A DNA stretch of 59,294 nt from Haplomitrium mnioides (taxonomy: Eukaryota; Marchantiophyta; Haplomitriopsida; Calobryales): assembly GCA_049999725.1 (NCBI GenBank), contig JBNGIS010004392.1, positions 1 through 59,294 of the forward strand, given 5' to 3'. The notes under the pieces were generated by a model. It was given only the letters and a program-made list of their open reading frames with translations, had not been told where the DNA came from and did not search any database. The translations under genes were made by a program, and so were the position numbers. Below are positions 34,629-47,369 of this stretch, piece by piece (the stretch's first letter is position 1; the number at the start of each line of letters is the position of its first letter).

Positions 34629-34994
34629 CAAGTAAATGCAAAAATAGTGATGACAAGAAAACAAAAACTAGAAAGTGAACTCGCGACAATGGAAAGAAAC
34701 TTTCCACTAACGCTCTTTTTACACCTAAATTTCAAAAAATGCCTTTTCTCGCCAAAAAATGATTTGCAGAGCTCTTGACACATAGGTTCGCGTGGTTAAA
34801 AAAAAACGTTAGTATATGAAGCATCACTCATTTCACCTTTCCATTTTTTTTTTTCATTTTCTTCACAAAAAGTTTCCAATTTTTTTTTTGCAGAAATTTC
34901 TTTAAAAACACATATTTTATGTGGGCCGTAAGAGGTTCATAATATTTTTTTAAAATAGTTTTTTTAAACGGTTGATTTTTAGTGAGTATTTTTA

Positions 34995-37830
34995 ATGACC
35001 AGAGTCTTAAAAGGCAAGAAGATGTTTGAATTCCAAGATTCATCTTCACAAAAAAGTGTTACTTTTGATATGCAGGTTGAGATTTGTTTAAACCACAATT
35101 CTTCAGAGGTAAGCGATGGAGTACCAAATCAGAAGTTTATGACTACTACACGACTTATTTGAAAGAGAAAGATCATAATTGTATTCTTGGTTTCTCGGGT
35201 TTTACAAAACATTAGAGAACTCACTTTTCCAAATGTAAAAATTCCAAACCAAAATAAATTTGATGTTTGTGAAACATGCAAAGAAATAAAATCTTTGTGA
35301 GAAAATTTTGTCTTGGAGTCTGACAAAGGTAACAAATTTTCTTTCCTTTTGACACATTTGGTTAATCCATGCTCTTTTTTCTATACTCAAAGCTTAGCTC
35401 TAGAGATGTTATATTTTCTCAACTTAGAGACAAAAGATATATTTTTTCTGTTAAGTTGTTCAGCAAAGAAGATTTGAGTCGAATAATTCTTAGCAACTTG
35501 AGTTGTGAGAAGAGAGTTTATGCTTGCATAGGGTCTATTGTTTTAAAATTCAATCTTAACCTTGTCCATAGTCGAATAAAGTGAGAAAATGAATGTGATT
35601 CTTAGTGGTTACCTTAGCCTTACAAGAAGTTTTGTTTTTGTTGCTTTAAATCAAGAGCCATTGTCAAGAAAAAAAATCTATGTGTGTATATAATTTGTTC
35701 TTGTTTCTTTTAAAATAGTTGTGACAACAGTCACGACAAGCCATGATATTGGTGTTGTTGTATTGGTCCTATACGCGCATACAATCAGTTGTTGTCTCCA
35801 CTCATCCTAAAAACTCAGAGGATGTGTCTTGGTTTGTGACCCTTTGTTAGCACAGTTTTGTTTTTCTTTTTTTGAAACTTTTGTTTATTTTAAGTCAAAC
35901 AGATTTTCTTTTTTTCAAATAACCTAAAGTTTACTTTTAATCTTTTACAAAGGTTTCACTTCTACTAATCCAAACATTTGTTTAAGATGGCTTGAATGTT
36001 TTTAGCATGTGTGGTTGTGTTTTGAAGTTACAAGTATCGAGATATATTTAACTAAACTACTTTTATGTCCTTTGTGCTTTGTGATGATGCAGTCAAATAT
36101 AATCGTCAATTGTTTCTTCATTGTAACCAACAAATAAAAAAAACCAAAACTTGCAAACCATTGAAGAAAATATTATGCCGATGGTCAAAAGTACTTGAGA
36201 ATTGTCATTGATGGAATAAATCAAAAGAAAATAGTCATTCCACGTTGGTCTTTGCCACCTAAAAACATTGATCAAGATTGTTTGGTGGGTGTGCATGTTG
36301 TTGGTGTCTTAATATTCAATCATGCTTTTTCTTCAAGGGTCTTTTTAACATATGGAAACTTGAGAAGTGATTCTAATTTGACAGTTACTGTGCTCAACAA
36401 AATACTATGTGACTTTGAAGAGTCGTTGCCTCCAACTTTGTATTTTCAGTTGGACAATATGACATGAGAGAATGAGAATTCTATCTTATTTGGATATCTT
36501 AGTCTCCTTATTTCCAAGAATGTTTTTCAAAAAATCAAGGTGGGATTTCTCATGGTTGGCCATACTCATGATCAAATCGATCAAATGTTCAACCGATTTT
36601 CAAAATGTTTGAAACATTTCAAAGCTTTTATGATTACGAGTCTTAGTGAGGCACTTCAATTATCCTATAATTCTAAACCTTAGGTAACTCTTTTGTTGGA
36701 AACTTGGGATTTCAAAATGTTTCTGCAGCAATGTCCCTCTCTGGTTCAAAGAATACATGATATTACCTTTAATCAACAATTCAAATTCCAGTTAAATGAT
36801 TTCAAGGCAAAGATTTGGAGCAAACAGTTTTCAACAAATGAATTTTGGTTACTTGCGGATGGTATTTGTCAACTCAAGTGTCTACCTGAAGTGGATAGAG
36901 AAATTTTGAGTTCAATGTTGATTCCTCTCAAGGTATATTCTGATATCAAACGATCTCAAAAGGAAGAAAGAGAAGTTGATGCCGAGAAAGTGGTATTTTC
37001 AATAGGGACAATATAAATGAGAACTGCTACAAGTTCTTTATAGATTCTAATATTCAATGGTGGAATGACTTTTTTCTTGCCCAACTAGAGATTGTAGCCT
37101 ACATCCTTGAAAAAAAAGAGGAGGGCTCAGGGAAAAATTTACTTTTCCACCTTCAGAGCCGTCAAACACTTGTAATGATTCTCAAAATGTTTGTCTAGGT
37201 TCTAATCTTGATGCTCAACAAGCAGTAGAAGATACTCCGGTACAACAAATACCTTTTAAACATTGAGCAATCTATGATGGAGCACCTAGGCCGCGAGAAA
37301 GGACTCTTTTGCACAACACTCAATGCGGGTATAAATTTGGCAATCTACATGAGATGAAAGATAGAATGTTTATTTGTGTTGTTGCATCTATGGATCCAAA
37401 GAACAGATCATTTTGGGCTGCCAAAGTTCTAAAAGTTTTGTCATTTGATGAGGAAGATCCCCCAAACCCAAAACGAGTATGTGTTCAATAGTTTGCTTAT
37501 CAAGCTGAGAATGCATTTTCTAGACAATACTTCCCAGAAAAAATAGTAGCAACAAAAGGGAAATACAATTCCAAGTTACATATTGATGTACTTGATACGA
37601 CACAAATCACGATTATGTCTTTTGATTTTCTTCTTACAAAAAAAAACCAATTGTGGAAAACCACTCTAGCTACCATTAAAGCAAATCTATTTGAGTACAA
37701 AAGATAGAAAACCTTCAATCGTAAAATGTTTCAAAGAGATTCAATCACCGTCATTAACATTGAGACAGATCAAGTAAATCTTGATGAATCTTTTGAAGCT
37801 GAATCTAAAGAAGTCAAGACGAGTGACTAA
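34995..37830 (+). pseudogene. DUF7869-like transposase of copy B
   Basis: Exon 1 (ATG 34995) encodes MTRVLKGKKMFEFQDSSSQK and ends at SSE before GTAAGC (about 35118). The N-terminal conserved region kept by copy A is deleted here. The core begins at about 36180: LRIVIDGINQKKIVIP, then GVHVVGVLIFNHAFSS, then LPPTLYFQLDN, then FGYLSLLISKNVFQ, then VGFLMVGHTHDQIDQMF. The three Asp positions (IDG, QLDN, HDQID) fit an RNase-H-like DDE/D transposase. Further on come ETWDFKMFLQQ and NEFWLLADG. The C-terminal region (about 37360-37680) reads FWAAKVLKVLSFDEEDPPNP, then KRVCVQ, then TTQITIMSFDFLLTKK, then LWKTTLATIKANLFEYKR, suggesting a small chromatin-reader-like barrel. Stops at about 36465, 36680, 37014 and later break it. 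Final stop TAA is 37828-37830. Confidence 0.7.
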
Positions 37831-39381
37831 AGTAATTTAAGAATTTTATTATATATTGTGTATTTTCAAGTATATTGTAATTTAATAATATTATTTTATA
37901 AAGTACGTGAGAATCTTTGAAGCAACTTGTTGAATTTTTCTTTCACCTTAAACTTCTTACTGTAAATCATTCTAAGTTGAATGTTATTGTGTGTAAATGA
38001 AACTTAAATCTTTAGTTAATATTTTTATTTTCTTCGTAAAATATTTTCTTCTCCAAAATTTAAGTATGTTGTTTCCAACTTTAGTGTTTTCTAGAAGAGT
38101 TTAAGGTTATTGTATTGCTAAAACATCTGCCCAAATTGACTACTTATTTTTTGCTTGTAATGACTTTAATGTATAACTTAAAACCTTTGGGGCGCTTTGA
38201 CTCAAATATAGAGCTTTGTACCCGTTTTACTTTTAGATTCTCAATTAGAAATCAAAATCTTTTGCATGCATAGAGTTTGTTGCAAAAAATAGAATGTTTA
38301 CCCTGTGTATCTTTAGTTGTAGAAGTGTGAACCATATGCGCACATAGACTTTGTTTCGCAAGTCGAAATGTCGTGGGTACAAAAACTTTTTTGCAAAACC
38401 TAAAGCCTAGGTTCTTGTCAATATTTGTTGTGGAGTATTCAGATGGTGAGTTCGGATTCCTATGCATCTATAAACTTTAGGGTGGAGTGTTCAGATGTTT
38501 AGTTTAGATTCCTATGCGCACAAAGACTTTGGGATGGAAGTCCAAGCCTTCAACAAGTTCTACTTCTCATATACAACCCTCAAGCTTCTACATACAAAGA
38601 CTATTGGCTACAACTTAGTTTGTACACAAGTCATAGACTCTTTTGTAGATCTTGATACCTTTGTTTGGTTGAATAAAGTTTAAAGCTTGTGTTTCTTGTT
38701 TATACTCTTAATTCAATCTCTTTAGCTACTCCCTTTTTGATTTTGAATCATTATACATTTGTGTATAAGCTTCGTTGAATTATGAAATATTTTTAAATGT
38801 TGAAACCTTTTTTAAAATCCTAGTTTAACTTTTGTGTGCATGGATTTTCAACTACAAGTGAAAGCTTCTTTCTTTCTTGAACTTTAAAATAGAGCTCCTA
38901 AATCCATGCAATGTTTCATTTTCTTCATTTTTGTGTCTACGATTGCAAACTCATTCCTTTGACTTCTAGTTTGTTTGGGCTTTTTCTTTATGTTTTTTAA
39001 TTGTTTTCCAAAGAAAACGTTTCAAAGAGCACTATGTGCAATCAAACATATTTCAAAATAATTTCTTCTGACGTGTATTTCAAATTTTGGGCTTTGAATT
39101 GTCATCAATGATAAATGCAATTTTTTGGTAAAAACTTACCATAATTTTTATACTTTTCATCAAATTTGAGTTTTTTAATATTTTTATAAAAAATTAAAAT
39201 ATTGTTTAATTTTGCATAACAAAATTGACTCTTGCTCTATCATGCTTGTTGAAACAGGAAAAAAAAAACCTCAAAAACTCATGTACTTTTTGTTTTAAAA
39301 AAAATAATCTCGTTTTTTTATGTTTTTTGAGCTCAAAAATCACAATTTGTCTAAAAACAAAATTCATATTTTGAGTAACTT
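37831..39381. other. Right subterminal region of copy B
   Basis: AT-rich, no gene. Aligns with 2994-4498, including the shared passage around gcgctttgactcaaat at 38192. Confidence 0.6.
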
Positions 39382-39402
39382 GTTTCTGGTTCAAAGTAAT
39401 GG
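39382..39402 (-). repeat. Right inverted end of copy B
   Basis: The reverse complement reads CCATTACTTTGAACCAGAAAC, pairing with 15726-15746. Confidence 0.65.
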
Positions 39403-41379
39403 ATGTTACTTACTTTTTTCTTGGCTTCACACTCCAAATTAGTCTCCTTATCCATGTTCTTGTTTGCGATTCTAAGGGCTCAACTCAGTGTGCATTGTCA
39501 AATATCAAAGGTCTCCAGACAATAACAGTAGTCTCTCAAGCTCCCCTTTAGAAAATCCTCAATGGTAGCCTTGCATCATACTCACAAGTCTATTCCACCC
39601 CCCTGAACAATGATACCTCGTCTTCCAACACTACTACTTTTTCTTTGCAAGGGAATTCTTGATGGATAGACTATTTATCTCCAATGTTTTCTATGCTCTA
39701 TTGAGAATATAATACCTCATGTGCTTTGAATCGACCAAGATTCCAGCCTAAGAACACACACTCTATTTTAAGGGGAAGAAAGTTTTATCATCTACCTCTT
39801 GTTTAAAACGTTGAAGGAAAAAGGCTCCTTCGAATTCAACTTTCTAAGACTGTGAATTGCAGAGATCAACCCTTGCTATAGTATAGATGTTGTTGCAATG
39901 AAGCCTCTCTCCTCGCTATGCTTGAACAATATATCCTCCTCCAATGTTATATTTTCCCATCTGTATATGGCTATCGCTACTCAACAAAATCACTTGTGGA
40001 AAGAATAGAGTGACAAACAGAGAAACTCTCTAGAGCCCAAAGGTGTTTTTCTCCCTTTGTCCAACGTTGTTCTTCTCTTTACAAAGAAAAGAAGAGAGGT
40101 TCATCTCCCATCAATAGTGTAGGGCCTCAAATTGTGAGATCCACCCCACGCACAAAAATACAACACCCCCCGCCTCCCCCCTTGTACAAATTCTTCTTCA
40201 CCAACATGTAGCGCCTCCTTTTTTTCACTGGCATCTTGACATTTTCTTCCCATGTTGCCTACATAAGTCTTTCAATGAAGAGCTTTGCACAACACGCTAT
40301 CATTTTGTTTTGCTCAAGCAATGATTTGCCATCAAAAATCAATCCCAACAATTTATTGACCTACTGCTTGAGTGTCGACGTATGAAGCCTCCTTGTCCTT
40401 TGCAAAACAATCGAAAATGCTACTCTATACATGTAGCCTGCTAGCCCTTTACAAAAATCTGATGCAAAAATAGACATGATCCTTGATTTACTCCAAATGG
40501 GACTATAGTTTTGTTTGGCGTATGGTTTTCATCAAAACGGCTGCTCTAGTCAGCTACTTTGTGATTCCAAACACTTACTGCAAAATGCCTCCCAGCCTAG
40601 TATCACCCAAAGACTGCAACAAATTTTGCAACTAGCTCTGCCTTCTTGTCGAGTCTCCACTCCCTTTTTTGCTCTTTGATTGATATGCAGATCCTCTTTC
40701 TGCTCATGAAAAAACACACATGCTTTAATGATTTGCAGAGATCTATCCAAACTTGTCCTCAACAAAAGTTTTCACCACATTTCTTGAACTCACCCTTGTG
40801 GACAAATTGTTTGACCATTTTCCCCTTCTTGTTTTCCATTAAGAACCCAAAGACTGCATCTTTGAGCGTTTGCAATGGCAGGCCTGTGAAACACCCCTTA
40901 CCAAATTTGTGTGCCCTCTAACAACAACAAGAATTTCCAAGAGATACACATTGATGACTGGTAGAGACTTTCCCAAATTTTCTCTCGACAGTGGTTCTTA
41001 GTAGCATTCTCTAAGGAACCCACATCCTCCAAAAACTTCAACCATTACTTTTCAAATCTCGGGCAAGCTTCAAGAGGAGAATGTTGTTTACTGCAATGAG
41101 TGCACCAAATATTTGAGGCTTGAGAATTGATGGTGGATTGATGCCCAAAATCACCATAATGATTTACAACTTCAAGTTTGATATGTCATTGGCAAGCTTT
41201 GATGCGATTTTGGCTAGCTTGGCTCAAAGTCACAACTGGAGCCAATAGAGAATTCCAATTTCATTGGGATGGCATGGGTAGTTGGATGGGAAGCAGAATG
41301 CAAAGGGTGATTGCTATGAGAAGAACCATAGGATAATGAATTAGTCTGAGATAGTTCACTAGAGGCAAAGGAAGAAGAG
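39403..41379. other. Unassigned region, probably degraded retroelement
   Basis: No intact ORF or recognisable domain. A C-rich run (caccccccgcctccccccttg near 40171) is the only local oddity. Confidence 0.3.
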
Positions 41380-41830
41380 GCAAGCTGATCTCAACGCAAC
41401 AACTTTTTCTCATGACAAGTGGCTAGCTAAATAACTTACTCTAGCATATGGGGATCTTGGAGCAACACATGTTCTTGAATCAAATTTGGAAAGCCTTTAA
41501 TGAAGAAACCTATTTGATCTTCATTTGGTGGGGTGAGTTCAACGCTTTTTAATAACAACTTTAAAATAATTACTATAATTCTAGATCATTTCTTCAGCAT
41601 ACATGTGTATGCAAAATAATTCATCCCAAGTCCAGTCAAAGTAGTAGGTTGGTCAGAAACGTTCAAGAAGAGCATGTTGTAAATCACGCCATGATACCAT
41701 GACAATAGCTTCTTAAAAGTACCAATTGATGGCATCACCAACTAATGTCATAGAGATTGAACTCAAAAACTTTTGTCTTGATCGCCAGTAGTAATGGAAA
41801 GTGCTAAGAGCCGATTAATATGGTGTCAGA
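41380..41830 (-). pseudogene. Possible Ty3 gag debris
   Basis: On the minus strand, broken frames give VELTPPNEDQIGFFIKGFPN, then LIQEHVLLQDPHMLE, then LATCHEKKLLR. The spacing resembles the capsid/gag C-terminal helix region of Ty3 elements (F..GL......V....P.TL.EA...A...E). Upstream pieces such as LLSWYHGVIYNMLF fit a W-containing capsid helix. Weak evidence with several stops. Confidence 0.3.
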
Positions 41831-42726
41831 ATCCACACTATCTATTTTCCCAAATGATCTCTTTGAATTAGGAGTAGGATGACAGTGGCTAGGAAAAGGT
41901 AGGGAGAGACAAAGAGGGGGGTAAAAATTGGTAATTCATATTTTTGTATAATGTACAGGTGAAGCTTTCACAACAAGGTCTTTCAACGCACTAACTATTT
42001 GGTTTTAGCTTACTACTTAGGTTTGGGTTAGGGTAACAATTAAAATTTGAGAGAGGGGCACAACTATGGATTTGGAGCGCAAAAAAGACTATGACTTAAT
42101 GAGCCAAACACATGACCAAGCATTCAAGTGCACAACAATCAATCTCCCTAAATCTACCAAATGGTCTATCTGTTTCAAAGGTGATCTTTTTAGATAGCTA
42201 ATCATATATGATTGGGAGCGCGACTTCAAGACATCATTCCAACACTCTTTGACTTATGATTCAAAATATGTTTGTAGAGAGAAGCATCATTCTCCCACTC
42301 AACATGTCATACTCTATCTAAACTCTAATTCTGACATTTGGGATGCATGTGAATCGTGTTGAGTACAACACATCCAAATCACTTTGTTCTTTGTGAAGGA
42401 CAAGAATTTGGAGTTTCTAACATTGACCATTGATAACAATCCAATTTTTTTAAATCAAACAACTTGTAATCGGTATAGAGGAGGATAATATGGTATGTAA
42501 TCGATCACTGTATTAAGAGAGGTTTTGATTCAATTGGGAGAAATATACAAGNNNNNNNNNNATTTAATTAAAATGGTGGAACCTTTGATTACAAACAAGG
42601 GCTACGACGAAGGAGTTTTAGAACACTAAAATGATGTGGAGATTACAGTAAGTGTGAAAGATAGGACTAAGTGTTTGCTATAAGTGACTATGTATGAGCT
42701 TGTATTATACGATCTCATGAGCAAAT
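41831..42726. other. Unassigned region with a 10-N gap
   Basis: AT-rich; the gap is at 42552-42561. No gene or repeat recognised. Confidence 0.3.
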
Positions 42727-44860
42727 GTAACACTACTGTTAGGGTCCAGGATGGGAACTAAAGATGTACGCAAGGAGAGGCAAAGGAGGAAGAAGTTAAG
42801 GAAAATGAAGAGAGCAAGCAGGCGAACCGCAGAAATAGCGAACAACAGACCATGTCCAAATAGAAGGACGGAAGATTCTCATAAGTTTAATCCAAAGACT
42901 TTTATAATTTCTAGTTGGAAAACTTTTTATTATATTTAAAGTAGGAAATCTTCTTTAGGATTTAAAAATGCAATTGTAGGAATAGCATGTGTTTTCTGAA
43001 TCACAGATACCAATCAAGTCCAGCAACAGATCACTCAAGGACAACAACAGCTCAGATATGCGCAATGGAGATAAATAGAGAAATAGCGCTTCAGCAAGAA
43101 GAAGATAAGGAAGTCAGTCTGTTCGTAAGTCAGGTGTGTGAGTATAGATAGTAATGTATAGGGGTGTACCTGTTCGTGTGTGTTGTTCCTAGATTTTAGA
43201 GAATTTTCTGAGTTAGTAAATAATAAGTATAATAGTAAATATTTAGTAAAATATTAAGAAATTGCTAACTATACCTAAGCTACCAACCAAGCCAAGGAGG
43301 GAAAAAGAGGGGCTAAAATGGATGAAGAGGATCATTTTGATCCAACGGCATAGGTTGAAAGTGGAATTCCCGCCGGTGGGAATTAGAGCCACTTTCATAA
43401 AGAGAAGAAAAAAAAAAGAGCGAGGCTCTCTCTCTCTCTCTTGCGCGGCGCAGCTTGGTGGAAAACGAGTGTTTGGGCTGGAGGCTGGAGAAGCGCAGCA
43501 TGAAGTTGTTCGCGTGCGTTTCTTGGAGATACTGTTTTGGAGAGGCGAGAGAAGATTCATAAAGAGTTTGATGTCTGCATGGGAAACCTCGGTAATAATC
43601 GACATTCTACTCAAAAGGCATGGACGAGTTGGAGGCAATGATGTCTATATCTCCATCCGGCCAAGAAAAGAAAACGACTCGCTGGGGAATGTATATTCAA
43701 TTGAAGGAAGAAAAGATAAGAAATTACCTATAGGATGGAGAGGATGTACCAGGAGGCATGGGAATGATCAGAGAAGGAGAATGCCAGGAATCATCGAGAA
43801 GGAGTGTCGCTAGTATTGACTGCAGAGGCTGGATCAAGAGAGGATTCAATCGCAATTGCAATAAGAAGAAGATGGGACTAATGCAACAGGAAGAATTTCG
43901 ACCAGGAGGAAATCGCCAGGGAAAGGCTGTGAATTTGCAGGCACCAGAATCATGCAGGGAGGCTGCACCGATCAGCCAAAATTGATCAAGGAGGCTGAAA
44001 GAATTCGAGTGGAGGTTGAAATTGAGGTTGGAGAATCGAGCTGGATTGAGTTGGATTGAGAGACTCGCCATGGGATTTGAATGACGAGTAAGAGGGCACA
44101 GGAGGATTGAGCATGCATGGTTTCAGCAGGCAGAATTAGATCACAGGAAGACTTGAGAGGGAGGAGGAATAGGGAATTCAGCAGAATTCGCCAAGGGGAG
44201 ACCGATCACTCACGGAGGAGATCACAAATGGAAATCGCAGCAGAAGGATCGCCCGGATGAGAAATTCGTAGAAGAGGGTTCGACCAGGGCAGAGTCGTAG
44301 CAGGGAGATAGTGAGGTCGCCAGTTGAATTCGCGCAGCAGAAGGGTTTGATGGAGGAATGATTCGCCGCAGGATGCATGCAAGCAGAGATGATGAAATAG
44401 ATCAGAAATTTGTGGACGAAGGGTGCGGGTGAGGTGCGACTCCTCACATGTATGGTCCTGTGCAAATGCTATCTCCCTATGGAGATCACAAACATAGAGG
44501 CAGAGAGATTGGTGAGCAAGCTAGAGGNNNNNNNNNNCACGTAAAAAATTCAGACGCATTTGATTTATTTCCTTTCTGCTTTAGATAGTCACTCTGAGCC
44601 TCAAGACAAACCAGCAAGCCAGAAGTTGTATGCAGGTCCCGAAGCCGGTCCTGAGGGAAGGGAAGCACCCTCATGACCCCTTGTGTCCTGGTGGACCTCA
44701 CTACCACCACGGCCAAGTGTATCCTTAGGCATCCCGATCAGCGGGGTTCCTTACCGGATTCAGCCCGTACGTAAGGTCAGAAGTTAGGCAATATACTACA
44801 ACACAACAACAACCGACCATCCATCAGGGCTCCTCCCCCTATGCCCTGAACACAAAGACC
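42727..44860. other. Purine-rich non-coding segment, possibly a degraded LTR
   Basis: Starts near tgttagggtccagg (42737) and shows GA-rich composition on the plus strand, a (CT) run near 43425-43441 and a 10-N gap (44528-44537). It ends close to agggctcctccccctatgcc (44827), a phrase also present in similar form at 20324-20425. The 183-aa ORF at 43262-43813 matches nothing I know and looks compositional. Confidence 0.3.
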
Positions 44861-45428
44861 TAACAACTACACACCCACATTACACACATAAGTTAGTACA
44901 AATACAACACATACAAGTTAGCACAAGAGAAGTGCACAAAGAACTTGGAAAACCTACAAGGTAAGCGATGCCAAACAAGACACTCTCCCTTCTTTATATA
45001 CTTGAGAGAAAGGAGCTTGCTTACGTAGGTGGAGGAACCCCATCGATTCCTTTTCTATCCTCTTCTAATTGGACCCCTCTTTTCTCTCTCACTCTAATTG
45101 GACCACCTTTTTACTCTTGTTCTCCTTCTGCCACGTGTCCTTTTCCTTAGAACCTTCCATCTCTTTAGTTCTCCTTCTGCCACTTGTCTTTATCCTTAGA
45201 ACCTTCTCTTTACTTTAATTCTCCGCTTGCCACGTGTCCTTATCCTCTTCTAAAGTAGGCTATCTAGACTCCTTCTTTCACTTCAATTCGTTGACTTTCT
45301 CTCCTCGTGCCACGTGTCCAATTCTCTATAATAGCAATTTTTTTTGCTACTCTAACTTTAGTAATAGCTTTCTAGAGATAGTTGACATTATTTTTAGCTA
45401 TGGTTTACTAAAGTTAGTGACCGTTACA
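44861..45428 (-). repeat. 3' LTR of the chromovirus
   Basis: On the minus strand it starts TGTAACGGTCAC right after the polypurine tract. It aligns with 50406-50926 but is about 47 bp longer, because a segment with ttctccttctgccacgtgtc is duplicated near 45115-45190. It contains several CACGTG G-boxes. Confidence 0.9.
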
Positions 45429-45429
45429 A

Positions 45430-45444
45430 TCCTCCCCTCTTTTA
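45430..45444 (-). promoter_or_regulatory. Polypurine tract
   Basis: On the minus strand, AAAAGAGGGGAGGA sits immediately before the 3' LTR start, where plus-strand DNA synthesis would be primed. Confidence 0.8.
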
Positions 45445-45906
45445 AGAGGCAACGTCCTCGTTGCGAGTTAGAAAGTTCTCAAAAGAGTGAATAAGTGCAG
45501 AGGCATTGGCCAAATTCTCCAATAGCTCCCAAGTAGCTTCATAAAGAGGGTAGCCTTTCCAACGAACCAAGTACTCCACAATCTCACGATGGCCGCGACG
45601 ACGTGTGCGTTTCTTTAAGAGTTGTTCCACCTCAAATTCCTCATGACCATCAATAAGCTTAGGTGGTGGAGAGGGTTCTTGGGTACAAGTGAAGGCGGTA
45701 GAGCGAGGGACAAAAGCATGTAATAAAGAGACATGAAAGACCGGATGAATCTTCATGTGAGGAGGTAAAACAAGTTGATAGGCCACTTCACTAATACGAG
45801 CAGAAATAGCAAATGGTCCAATAAAGCGAGCAGATAGCTTACAAGAGCAAAGCAAAGGAAGATTGGACGTAGAGAGCCATATTTGGTCACCTACAGCAAA
45901 GGTCAC
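45442..45906 (-). pseudogene. Chromovirus integrase tail and chromodomain
   Basis: The 154-aa ORF first encodes the integrase C-terminal barrel (VGDQIWLSTSNLPL, then LSARFIGPFAI, then LPPHMKIHPVFHVSLL). It then encodes a chromodomain, EEFEVEQLLKKR, followed by VEYLVRWKGYPLYEATWELL. The aromatic positions expected for histone-tail binding are partly kept (W in VRWKG, W in TWELL). Such chromodomains guide chromovirus insertion toward marked chromatin. It is out of frame with the integrase ORF upstream by a frameshift. Confidence 0.9.
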
Positions 45907-46700
45907 TTCGCGATGATGAGCATCGACATATTTTTTTGGCGATTACGAGCAACTTCAAGTTTTTCCTTGGCACATTGGATGACGTGGTGTAGGCGATGGA
46001 GGAAATCATCGACAACTAGACTCTTAGACGTCAATGCAGGATGAAGATTAGATAGAGTAGTTGGATGCTCACCATACATAAAAAAGAAAAGTGTGGCTCG
46101 TGTAGAGCTGTTGATGGAGTTATTGTAAGAGAAATCCATAAGAGATAGCAACCAATCCCATTCTTCTTGTACTTCCAAAGTAAAAGCCTGCAACATGTCT
46201 TCAATGGTGTGGTTGGCCCGTTCAGTTTGACCATCCGATTCAGGGTGATAAGCAGTGGACATAGCGAGTTTGGTTTTGAGAAGACCAAATATTGTATGCC
46301 AAAACATGCTTGTAAATTGAGTTCCGCGGTCGGAGATAATCACTTTGGAGATACCATGATGAGAGTAGACAGCTTCCAAATAAATTCTTGCTAACTCTAG
46401 TGCTATCACTGATTTGGTAGTCGGACGAATATGAATCATTTTGCTAAGTTTGTCCACAAAAACAACAATAGCATCATACCCCGTTGAAGTACATGGTATC
46501 TCACACATGATATCCATACTCACATGTTCCCATCGCCGATTCGGAATCGACAACGGTTATAATAAACCTCCACGTTTAAGGTTGGTCGCTTTGTTTTGTT
46601 GACAAGTCAAACAACTCCGAACTAGGTCTCCACATCTTGATGCATCTTAGGCCAATAATAGACTTGTTGAAGATTGTCCAAAAGTTTTCTCAATTCCAAC
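45903..46700 (-). pseudogene. Chromovirus integrase
   Basis: An HHCC-type zinc region (about 46590-46700; HDSIVGGHVG, then CLTCQQNK) precedes the RNase-H-fold core. The catalytic triad is visible as D in SMDIM, D in SDRGTQF and E in TIEDM. The GHVGIEK and PESDGQTERANHT signatures are typical of Ty3 integrase. A stop near 46558 and one near 46645 break the frame. Confidence 0.9.
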
Positions 46701-47354
46701 ATGTCCACCAACTATTGAATCATGTGCTTTATACAAAACTTCAGAGCAAAGCTTAACATTATTAAGAACCCATACCTTGCCTTGGAAGAAAATCAATCCT
46801 CTCACCTCTTTTACTAGATTCTTTTGTTGTGCGGTAATGATCTCCTCATCTTCTTTTGTTGCAACCAACATTTCCATCCACCAAGTAGGATGAATTGTGA
46901 TTTCTGACAAGATGTTGAGTTGAGGCATGCGGGTCAAGGCATCTGCAATTTGTCGTTTTCCTTCCATATAGACCATCTTCATATGGAATCGTTGTCTCCA
47001 CTCTGCCAAACGAATTTGTCGTTTTGAGAGTTCCTTTTGAGTTTCTAGATAAATTAGAGGTTTATGGTCGGTTTCGACAATAAACTCCTTATCTCCTAGA
47101 TAATGCTTCCAATGTTTGGTTGATAGCACAATCGCCAATTCTTCCCGCTCCGTAGGATGATAGTTTTGCTCAGTGTCGCTCAACTTCATAGAAAAGAAGG
47201 CAATAAGATGCCAACCATCCTCCCATTCTTGTTGCAATACTCTGCCAATAGCCTTTCCTGATGCATCCACCCAAAGTTTGATTGGTCGTTTAGAATCATA
47301 CCATTTAAGAATAGGAGCATGAAGAAGTGATTTCTTCAACGCTTGGAATGCCAA
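46647..47354 (-). pseudogene. Chromovirus RNase H and connection
   Basis: Begins FQALKKSLLHAPIL, then WVDASGKAIGRVLQQ (first catalytic Asp), then YHPTEREELAIV (Glu), TDHKPLIYL (Asp) and QIADALTR (last Asp). All four acidic positions are present. It is joined to RT across a stop at about 47370. Confidence 0.9.
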
Positions 47355-47369
47355 CTCTTTTGCAGCTCC

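Noticed and set aside
43262-43813. 183-aa plus-strand ORF in a purine-rich region
   Set aside because: Lys/Arg/Glu richness follows from base composition. No family motif, no partner gene, and stop-poor purine-rich DNA explains the length.
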